Of a stretch of DNA of 5,442 bases, positions 1 to 4,989 are shown in pieces. The notes beneath the pieces are model-generated. The model was not told where the DNA came from. It saw only the letters and a list, made by a program, of their open reading frames with translations, and did not search any database. This DNA is from Clostridia bacterium (lineage in GTDB: Bacteria > Bacillota_A > Clostridia > UBA1212), in contig JAFTXL010000197.1 in NCBI GenBank assembly GCA_017464985.1, positions 1 to 5,442 on the forward strand. The letters run 5' to 3'. Within the stretch, counting starts at the first letter, position 1. Each line of letters starts with the position of its first letter. A program made the position numbers and the translations under genes.

Positions 1-1
1 A

Positions 2-2914
2 AAAGACAGTTATGCGCATTACGCGGTAGCAGATATACGTGACGAGTATGTATTTTATCCGCTTTACAGTGATTTTGTATATCCTGAAAATTTTGAGATG
101 GAAATTAACAGCTATATTGATGAGGCAATAGGAGAAAGCTGTGCGGAATACTGCAGTGAAGATGGATTTTTATTTAGAAATATAGTTGACGGAGTATATT
201 CTGTTATGGTTCTGCCTGACAGTGTGTACGGCAGAATAATGTATTTGGATGAGAGTTTTGACGGTATTGTCGGAACAGTTTCGATATATACTGTTGATTT
301 TTATGAAAAATCAGATGTCTCCGATGATAAAAAATATTTGGCGGAGCTTTTTATGAGTGCGGAAGAAAATCTACTTGTTTACGGCAAATCAGGTGAGGTA
401 AAAGGCAGGCTTTCACAGTATGTTTTCAGAGCGTATGACGGTAGTGATATTTTTTCGGTTGAGCAAAAAGACGAGCTTAAAAGAATTGTTTACGGCGAAG
501 AAAAAGAATGTGAATACAGCAATGTTTTGGATGAAAATCTGCGTATAGAAAAAAACGGAAATTCTGCAGATATTTTTAATTTGGAAAGTAGGAGGCTTAT
601 AGACACATACGCAAAGCCTTCAAAGGAACATATACTTGGCACAGATTCAAACGGAATGGATGTTTTGGCAAGACTTATGTATGGTGGCAAAATGTCGCTT
701 GTAATAGGTATTGTCACTGCTGTTCTGAGTGTTCTTTTCGGTACAGTTGTCGGATGTATTTCCGGCTGCTTCTGCAATAAAACTGATGCGGTATTGATGA
801 GAATTACAGAAGCTTTCAGCTGTATTCCTGTTATGCCCGTGCTTGTTACCGTGGGTGCTGCTATGAACGTAACCGATTTCTCTGAAATAAAAAGAATTGT
901 TTTGATTATAGCTGTTCTTGTTTTATTCGGTTGGACAGATACAGCTGTTGTTATAAGAGGTCAGATGCTTTCGCTGAAAAAGAGATGCAGTAATGATGCC
1001 GCAAAGCTGTCCGGAATATCGGCGTTCAGACGGATTGTATTTCATATGCTTCCGGAAACTGCACCGCATATAATTTCCTCTGTTTCAATAGCAGTCAGCT
1101 CGGCGATATTTTCTGAATCTACACTGTCATTTTTAGGAATGGGTGTTAAGTTTCCGAATGCCACATGGGGCTCTATGATATCTGAAAACTGTTCTCTCGG
1201 CAGCTTGGGTGAGCATCCTACTATATGGATACCGACTTCCGTTATGATTTTGCTTACGGTATTCGGGTTTTATCTTGCCGGAGAGGGACTTATCAGAACA
1301 TTTTCAAAAAGAGAATCAGTCGCATATGAATTAAAAGAGAATTTCACAAATTGTGGAGAAATAAAAACTTATCCTAAATCAATTGATGAACAAAACATAC
1401 TTGAAGTGAGAAATCTAAGTGTGCGTTTTATAAATCACGGAGATACTTCAAAAGGCTTTGGGTTTATGAATTTCAGTGTGAAGCGCGGAGAAATCACAGC
1501 GTTAATCGGACCGTCGGGTTGCGGCAAATCAGTAAGTGCTGACTGCATAGTGGGTCTGCTTCGTGAGAATGCGGTTGCCTCCGGAGAAATTCTGTACAGC
1601 GGCAGTGACGGTGTTTTTGATATTCTTAAATGCAGTGAGGAGCAGAAAGTGCGGATTCGTGGAAGTGAAATAGGTTACATAATGCAGGAACCGATGTCAT
1701 GTTTTGATCCGATTATGAAAGTGGGCAAACAGATAGAGGAGTCTGTAAGGATAAAGCATCCGGGAATTTCCGAAAAAGAAGCAAAGAAAAAGACAGTAGC
1801 GCTGCTAAAAAAATGCGGTTTTCCTGATTGTGCTGATAAAGTGTACTCTATGTATCCGGGCCAGCTAAGCGGCGGAATGTGTCAATGCGTAATGTTTGCG
1901 TCTGTAACTGCTCAGTCGCCGAAACTTATCATTGCTGATGAACCGTGCAGTTCTCTTGATATCTGTTCAAAACTTGTTATTCTGGATTTGCTGAAATCTG
2001 CAACTTTAAACGGTACATCTGTTTTGATCATTACACATGACATAAATGAAGCAAAATATCTGACTGAAAACATTGTTTTTTCATGTGGAAGAAAATCCTC
2101 ATATGAGAAGTCAGAACGTGTCGGCAGCAGACTGACGGCGTGTGACGAGACTGTTGCCCAAAAAGTGGGCTCTTCACATGCAGGTTTCGCTCCTCTTATA
2201 AGAGGCAAGAATATAACAAAGACATACGGACACGGACAGAATATGCAATACGCTCTGCGTAATGTGTCTTTTTCTGTTGAAAGAGGTAAATGTATCGGCA
2301 TTATAGGGATGACAGGCAGCGGAAAGACAACACTTGCACGTATAATTGCAGGACTTTGCCGCGCTGATTCGGGAGAACTTTATTTTAACGGAAAGACTAT
2401 ACAGATGATATTTCAGAACCCGTATGATTCACTCACTAAAAGTATGTGCATAGGAGAGCAGATACGTGAGGCTGTCCGTGCGAATAAAATTGTTGATAGA
2501 AAAAATGAATACAGTTATGTATGTGAAGTTCTGCGTGAATGCGGTCTTTCAGAAGAATTTTACGGCAGGTATCCCGACCGGCTGAGCGGAGGACAATGCC
2601 AAAGAGCATGTATTGCCCGTGCTGTGGCGGTAAAACCTGAATTTATTATTTGTGATGAAGTTCTGTCTTCTCTTGATGAAGAAATGCATGCTCAGATTAT
2701 CGTGTTATTGTGCCGTTTGAAGAAAGAGTACGGAATTTCAATGCTGTACATATCCCATGAACTGAAGTCTGTCTGCTGTATTGCCGATGATGTAGCTGTA
2801 ATGGAGGAAGGCAGAATTGTCGAGTACGGAAATACCGAGGAAGTATTTAATAATCCTGAAGCAGAATGTACAAAACGTCTTGTGGAAGTATCGCGTAAGT
2901 TTATGAGGATTTGA
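2..2914 (+). CDS. Fused ABC transporter: DppC/OppC-type permease plus two ATPase domains (5'-partial)
   Basis: One chain carries an importer permease and both ATPases of the peptide/nickel (Dpp/Opp/Nik) class. The frame is open to the left edge and the first ATG (98) has no good SD, so the true start lies upstream. Residues below count from that ATG. Residues 1-170 are hydrophilic and unrecognised. Residues 178-400 are the permease: HILGTDSNGMD at 178-188, about five membrane segments (about 200-222, 243-258, 267-287, 323-345, 376-398) and an EAA-type loop near 299-325. ATPase 1 has Walker A GPSGCGKS (471-478), Q530, LSGGMCQ (590-596), D614-E615 and H647. ATPase 2 has GMTGSGKT (737-744), Q773, LSGGQCQR (829-836), D853-E854 and H887. 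All catalytic motifs look intact. The missing first membrane helix is probably upstream, making residues 1-170 an extracytoplasmic insertion. A DppB-like partner and a binding protein would be expected nearby. Substrate is unknown: peptides, or nickel/metallophore. About 34 cysteines is unusually many. Confidence 0.92.
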   Translation, partial: KDSYAHYAVADIRDEYVFYPLYSDFVYPENFEMEINSYIDEAIGESCAEYCSEDGFLFRNIVDGVYSVMVLPDSVYGRIMYLDESFDGIVGTVSIYTVDFYEKSDVSDDKKYLAELFMSAEENLLVYGKSGEVKGRLSQYVFRAYDGSDIFSVEQKDELKRIVYGEEKECEYSNVLDENLRIEKNGNSADIFNLESRRLIDTYAKPSKEHILGTDSNGMDVLARLMYGGKMSLVIGIVTAVLSVLFGTVVGCISGCFCNKTDAVLMRITEAFSCIPVMPVLVTVGAAMNVTDFSEIKRIVLIIAVLVLFGWTDTAVVIRGQMLSLKKRCSNDAAKLSGISAFRRIVFHMLPETAPHIISSVSIAVSSAIFSESTLSFLGMGVKFPNATWGSMISENCSLGSLGEHPTIWIPTSVMILLTVFGFYLAGEGLIRTFSKRESVAYELKENFTNCGEIKTYPKSIDEQNILEVRNLSVRFINHGDTSKGFGFMNFSVKRGEITALIGPSGCGKSVSADCIVGLLRENAVASGEILYSGSDGVFDILKCSEEQKVRIRGSEIGYIMQEPMSCFDPIMKVGKQIEESVRIKHPGISEKEAKKKTVALLKKCGFPDCADKVYSMYPGQLSGGMCQCVMFASVTAQSPKLIIADEPCSSLDICSKLVILDLLKSATLNGTSVLIITHDINEAKYLTENIVFSCGRKSSYEKSERVGSRLTACDETVAQKVGSSHAGFAPLIRGKNITKTYGHGQNMQYALRNVSFSVERGKCIGIIGMTGSGKTTLARIIAGLCRADSGELYFNGKTIQMIFQNPYDSLTKSMCIGEQIREAVRANKIVDRKNEYSYVCEVLRECGLSEEFYGRYPDRLSGGQCQRACIARAVAVKPEFIICDEVLSSLDEEMHAQIIVLLCRLKKEYGISMLYISHELKSVCCIADDVAVMEEGRIVEYGNTEEVFNNPEAECTKRLVEVSRKFMRI

Positions 2915-2923
2915 AAATAACTG

Positions 2924-2950
2924 TTCAAAATTTTGCCTAAATAGTATAAT
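2924..2950 (+). promoter_or_regulatory. Putative luxS promoter
   Basis: A perfect TATAAT -10 box lies at 2945-2950. The best -35 candidate, TTCAAA at 2924-2929, matches TTGACA at 4 of 6 positions and has a short 15-bp spacer, so the promoter is uncertain in strength. It sits in the 73-nt gap after the transporter gene, where no terminator is visible, so luxS may also receive read-through. An initiation point near 2957 would leave a leader of about 30 nt before the luxS start. Confidence 0.5.
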
Positions 2951-2973
2951 GTATCGCGGTCTAATAATTAAAC

Positions 2974-2978
2974 AGGAG
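2974..2978 (+). promoter_or_regulatory. luxS ribosome binding site (decides the start)
   Basis: AGGAG lies 9 nt before the ATG at 2988. It supports that start over the in-frame ATG at 2949, which has no SD and overlaps the -10 box. Another ATG at 2983 is out of frame, is only 4 nt from the SD, and reads ATG AAA TGA. Confidence 0.85.
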
Positions 2979-2987
2979 AATAATGAA

Positions 2988-3482
2988 ATGAAAAATACAG
3001 ATAATGACAATAAGAATATTGAGCGTATAACGAGTTTTTCCGTAGATCATGACTTTATTAACCCCGGTATTTATATTTCAAGAATTGACGGAGATATCGT
3101 CACTTATGATATGAGGACAAGAAAACCGAATTGCGGAGATTATATGGACAATGTAACCATGCATTCCGTTGAGCATATGATGGCTACTTTCATGAGGAAT
3201 TCGTCAATCGGAGACAATATAATTTACTTCGGACCTATGGGCTGCCGTACAGGCTTTTATCTTCTTGTCAGAGACATCGAGCCTGCGCGAGTACTCAGCG
3301 AGGTGAAGCTTGCTTTGAAAAAGACAGCCCGGCATGACGGTGATGTGTTCGGCGCTTCAAGAAAAGAGTGCGGAAACTATAAAGAGCTTGATATACAGTC
3401 CGCCAAAAAAGAATGTGAAATATACCTTAAAGTACTGGAAAATATTGAAAACGCGGATTTTAAATATCCTAACGGCAAGTAA
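2988..3482 (+). CDS. luxS: S-ribosylhomocysteine lyase (LuxS)
   Basis: LuxS cleaves S-ribosylhomocysteine to homocysteine and 4,5-dihydroxy-2,3-pentanedione (DPD), the precursor of AI-2, in the cytoplasm. It acts after MtnN in S-adenosylhomocysteine recycling. The 164-residue protein is of normal family length. The metal-site motif HSVEH is at residues 59-63, giving ligands H59 and H63 and catalytic E62. The GCRTGFY motif at 85-91 supplies catalytic C86. ECGNY at 127-131 supplies the third metal ligand, C128. These match the known B. subtilis layout (H54, E57, H58, C84, C126). The start at 2988 is chosen from the SD at 2974-2978. The first 10 or so residues are polar and rich in Asn and Asp, and are probably disordered. 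mtnN follows after 54 nt with no terminator between, so the two are probably cotranscribed. No SAM or SAH riboswitch is apparent in the short leader. Confidence 0.97.
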   Translation: MKNTDNDNKNIERITSFSVDHDFINPGIYISRIDGDIVTYDMRTRKPNCGDYMDNVTMHSVEHMMATFMRNSSIGDNIIYFGPMGCRTGFYLLVRDIEPARVLSEVKLALKKTARHDGDVFGASRKECGNYKELDIQSAKKECEIYLKVLENIENADFKYPNGK

Positions 3483-3522
3483 AGATGTCGGGAACTAAAT
3501 TAAGGAAGGTTATTTAAACAGA

Positions 3523-3528
3523 AAGAGG
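3523..3528 (+). promoter_or_regulatory. mtnN ribosome binding site
   Basis: AAGAGG ends 8 nt before the ATG at 3537. As at luxS, an out-of-frame ATG lies 5 nt upstream of the chosen start (3532) and reads ATG AAA TGA. It is only 3 nt from the SD. A second purine-rich stretch, AAGGAAGG at 3502-3509, is not followed by any usable start codon. Confidence 0.7.
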
Positions 3529-3536
3529 TAAATGAA

Positions 3537-4217
3537 ATGATAGGTATAATCGGAGCAATGAAAATCGAAATAGACGGCTTAAAAGCAGTAATGACAGATA
3601 AGAAAAGCAAAACTGTCAGCGGTGTTGAGTTTGTCAGTGGAAAAATCAACGGACATGATGTTGTTGTTGCTGTTTGCGGAATAGGCAAGGTGTTTGCGGC
3701 AATATGTGCCGAAGCAATGATTTTAAAATACAATGTTGATTTGATAATCAATACAGGTGTCGGCGGTTCGCTTAATGAAAATCTGAAAATAGGCGATATA
3801 CTTGTGGCGGAAAAGGTTGTTCAGCATGATATGGATACAAGCCCGCTCGGTGACCCTCGCGGACTCATCTCCGGCATCAATGTCATATATATGCCGTGCG
3901 ATGAGACAGCAGCAGCAAAGCTTGCTGCCGCGGCGGCCGAAGCCGGCATTGCATGCCGCCGCGGCACAGTCGCCACAGGCGACTGTTTTGTCAATGATTC
4001 AGCAACAAAGGAGCGTATTGTGAGCGAGTTTAATGCTGATGTATGCGAAATGGAAGGCGCAGCAATAGGTCATGTCTGCTATATAAATAAAATTCCTTTT
4101 GTGGTAGTCCGCGCTGTATCTGATGATGCTTCCGGCAAATCCCATATGGATTATGCCGAATTTGCTTCAATGGCAGCTGCAAACTCCATAAAAGTAATGG
4201 AGTATTTTCTGGCGTGA
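3537..4217 (+). CDS. mtnN: 5'-methylthioadenosine/S-adenosylhomocysteine nucleosidase (MtnN/Pfs)
   Basis: This cytoplasmic enzyme hydrolyses the adenine glycosidic bond of S-adenosylhomocysteine and 5'-methylthioadenosine. The S-ribosylhomocysteine made is the LuxS substrate, which fits its place directly after luxS. The 226-residue protein matches the family length of about 230. Visible family features are the N-terminal GIIGAM (3-8), catalytic E11 (E12 in E. coli), GIGK (48-51), INTG (71-74), the substrate-binding EMEG (171-174, with M172 and E173), and VVRAVSD (190-196) ending in catalytic D196 (D197 in E. coli). E10/E11 of the usual GAMEEE segment are replaced by K9/I10, but the catalytic Glu is kept. 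Residues 124-142 are very Ala-rich (eleven Ala), and the DNA there is much more GC-rich than the rest, with perfect hairpins (see 3912-3985). No convincing terminator follows, so transcription may continue into hsp20. Confidence 0.97.
   Translation: MIGIIGAMKIEIDGLKAVMTDKKSKTVSGVEFVSGKINGHDVVVAVCGIGKVFAAICAEAMILKYNVDLIINTGVGGSLNENLKIGDILVAEKVVQHDMDTSPLGDPRGLISGINVIYMPCDETAAAKLAAAAAEAGIACRRGTVATGDCFVNDSATKERIVSEFNADVCEMEGAAIGHVCYINKIPFVVVRAVSDDASGKSHMDYAEFASMAAANSIKVMEYFLA
3912..3985 (+). repeat. Cluster of three GC-rich hairpins inside mtnN
   Basis: Three inverted repeats follow one another within the coding region. First, GCAGCA (3912-3917) pairs with TGCTGC (3923-3928) over a 5-nt loop. 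Second, TGCCGCGGCGGC (3926-3937) pairs exactly with 3955-3966, a 12-bp stem with a 17-nt loop. Third, CAGTCGCC (3967-3974) pairs exactly with GGCGACTG (3978-3985), an 8-bp stem with a 3-nt loop. The second and third hairpins abut with no gap. The first and second share 3 nt, so they cannot both form fully. By hand count, 49 of 66 bases from 3920 to 3985 are G or C. The function is unknown. Confidence 0.75.
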
Positions 4218-4241
4218 TTTAGTTATGAGTGAGCGGCTTTC

Positions 4242-4269
4242 TTGGCTACGGCATAAAACAAAATATTAT
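4242..4269 (+). promoter_or_regulatory. Weak candidate promoter for hsp20
   Basis: TTGGCT (4242-4247) and TATTAT (4264-4269) are 16 bp apart and match the -35 and -10 consensus at 4 of 6 and 5 of 6 positions. Initiation would fall near 4276. No CIRCE (TTAGCACTC-N9-GAGTGCTAA), CtsR-type or HspR-type operator is visible here. The alternative is read-through from mtnN. Confidence 0.3.
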
Positions 4270-4333
4270 TGTCTGAATACAAATTATTACAGCGGAAAAA
4301 ATATTTCATAAAGAGTATTCAGGAGGTATTGTT
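4262..4333 (+). promoter_or_regulatory. Candidate SD-sequestering leader helix (possible RNA thermometer) of hsp20
   Basis: CTGAATAC (4273-4280) is an exact complement of GTATTCAG (4315-4322), whose last two bases are the first two of the SD, AGGAGG (4321-4326). Pairing continues outward imperfectly from 4272/4323 to 4262/4333, right up to the start codon, with mismatches at 4271/4324 and 4266/4329. The SD bases G4323, G4325 and G4326 face U, giving weak G-U pairs. The loop is 34 nt. Weak pairing over the SD of a small heat shock gene is how ROSE and fourU thermometers work, but this helix is neither a clear ROSE nor a clear fourU match. It can form fully only if the RNA begins upstream of 4262. 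Confidence 0.4.
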
Positions 4334-4771
4334 ATGTTTGATATTACACCGTACGACAGAAGAAACCGTGATCTGTCATCTTATGACCCATTTACGTTTT
4401 TCAGGGATTTTGAAGAGCGATTCTTCGGGGAAACAGGAGGCGGCAGATTTAATACTGACATTATAGATAACGACAGTGAATTTGTTTTGGCTGCGGATTT
4501 GCCCGGCTTTAATAAAGAGGATATAAAAGTCGATATTGACGGTGATATTCTTACAATAAAAGCCGAACACAGCTCTGACAGCAGTGAAGATGACACAAAT
4601 ACAAAATACGTGCGCCGTGAACGTACTCACAGCTTATTTGTGAGAAGATGTAATGTTTCAAATATAAAAGCAGATGAAATCAAAGGTTCATACGAGAACG
4701 GTGTTCTGAAACTGCGCCTCCCCAAAAAGTCCGCAGTGAAAAGCACGGCGCGCCGTTTGGAATTGGAATAA
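4334..4771 (+). CDS. hsp20: Small heat shock protein, Hsp20/alpha-crystallin family
   Basis: This is an ATP-independent cytoplasmic holdase that binds unfolding proteins until the DnaK or ClpB machinery can refold them. The 145-residue length is typical. Residues 1-38 form the variable N-terminal arm, rich in Phe and Arg. The alpha-crystallin domain spans about 40-132. It starts with TDIIDNDSEF and ADLPGF (54-59), then KEDIKVDIDGDILTIKAE (61-78), then YVRRER (92-97). It ends with the signature GVLKLRLPK (123-131). The C-terminal tail carries L142-E143-L144, the equivalent of the I-x-I motif used for oligomer assembly. The start is set by a strong AGGAGG at 4321-4326, 7 nt before the ATG. The gene is followed by a clear terminator. 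Regulation may involve the leader helix at 4262-4333, because no classical heat-shock operator is seen. Confidence 0.96.
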   Translation: MFDITPYDRRNRDLSSYDPFTFFRDFEERFFGETGGGRFNTDIIDNDSEFVLAADLPGFNKEDIKVDIDGDILTIKAEHSSDSSEDDTNTKYVRRERTHSLFVRRCNVSNIKADEIKGSYENGVLKLRLPKKSAVKSTARRLELE

Positions 4772-4817
4772 GCTGAAAGAAGCCTGCGGCAGAATATTTG
4801 TGCGTAGAATCGATTAA

Positions 4818-4860
4818 GACCGACTTGTGATAATGAATCATGGGTCGGTTGTTTTAATTT
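4818..4860 (+). terminator. Rho-independent terminator after hsp20
   Basis: ACCGAC (4819-4824) pairs with GTCGGT (4844-4849). The stem extends inward through three U-G pairs and then TGAT/ATCA (4828-4831 with 4837-4840), and outward by one G-U pair. That gives a 14-pair stem with a 5-nt loop. It is followed by a U-rich tail, GTTTTAATTT at 4851-4860. It lies 46 nt after the hsp20 stop codon and separates hsp20 from the Fic gene. Confidence 0.85.
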
Positions 4861-4887
4861 GATCATAATGCGGTTTAATTTAATCAT
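4853..4887 (+). repeat. Two direct copies of a 14-bp motif, TTTAATTTRATCAT
   Basis: TTTAATTTGATCAT at 4853-4866 and TTTAATTTAATCAT at 4874-4887 differ at one base and start 21 bp apart, about two helical turns. A third copy lies in reverse orientation at 4898-4911, as part of the palindrome. The first copy overlaps the U-rich tail of the hsp20 terminator. The sequence is AT-rich, so part of the likeness could be chance. Confidence 0.6.
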
Positions 4888-4913
4888 TTTCTTAAAAATG
4901 ATTAAATTAAACC
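4872..4913. repeat. Perfect 19-bp inverted repeat next to the Fic-gene promoter
   Basis: GGTTTAATTTAATCATTTT (4872-4890) is exactly complementary to 4895-4913 across a 4-nt spacer, CTTA. The repeat ends at the base just before the -35 box at 4914. No T-run follows the right arm, so it does not look like a terminator for + strand transcription. Its position suggests an operator for a dimeric regulator. A cruciform or RNA hairpin role cannot be excluded. Confidence 0.9.
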
Positions 4914-4942
4914 TTGACGGTGATATAATTGAAACATATAAT
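4914..4942 (+). promoter_or_regulatory. Strong sigma-A-type promoter of the Fic gene
   Basis: TTGACG (4914-4919, 5 of 6 matches) and TATAAT (4937-4942, perfect) are separated by exactly 17 bp. Initiation is expected near 4949, giving a leader of about 41 nt before the ATG at 4990. The -35 box directly abuts the 19-bp inverted repeat. Confidence 0.8.
4921..4929 (+). promoter_or_regulatory. Second, extended -10 promoter element for the Fic gene
   Basis: TGATATAAT is a perfect extended -10 (TGnTATAAT). It lies in the spacer of the main promoter, 13 bp upstream of the other -10 box. A -35 position for it at 17 bp would be 4901-4906, inside the right arm of the inverted repeat, so a protein bound to the repeat would block it. 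Confidence 0.5.
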
Positions 4943-4975
4943 AGTATTGACTTTAAGAGCTGAAAAATAAATTTT

Positions 4976-4981
4976 GAGGGG
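4976..4981 (+). promoter_or_regulatory. Fic-gene ribosome binding site
   Basis: GAGGGG lies 8 nt before the ATG at 4990. It is purine-rich and correctly spaced, though not the ideal AGGAGG. It supports 4990 as the start. Confidence 0.65.
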
Positions 4982-4989
4982 TTAGTTCT

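Noticed and set aside
98..100. ATG as the true start of the transporter gene
   Set aside because: The same frame stays open to position 2 with no stop, no SD precedes this ATG, and the first permease helix is missing, so it is more likely internal.
2910..2935. Inverted repeat TTTGAA-N8-TTCAAA and palindrome CAAAATTTTG after the transporter stop, as a terminator or operator
   Set aside because: The stem is short and AT-only apart from one G-C pair, and there is no real T-run. The likeness is within what AT-rich DNA gives by chance.
2949..2987. Upstream in-frame ATG as the luxS start
   Set aside because: It overlaps the TATAAT box and lacks an SD, whereas the ATG at 2988 has AGGAG at 9-nt spacing and gives a normal LuxS length.
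3802..4023. Alternative + strand open frame inside mtnN
   Set aside because: It lies fully inside a well-recognised enzyme gene, encodes low-complexity Gln/Arg/Ser-rich sequence, and has no SD.
4218..4333. Terminator for luxS-mtnN, or a CIRCE/CtsR/HspR heat-shock operator
   Set aside because: I found no GC-rich hairpin with a T-run and none of the known heat-shock operator consensus sequences in this gap.
4269..4466. Open frame covering the hsp20 leader and 5' end
   Set aside because: It overlaps hsp20 in another frame, has no SD at its start and no recognisable protein.
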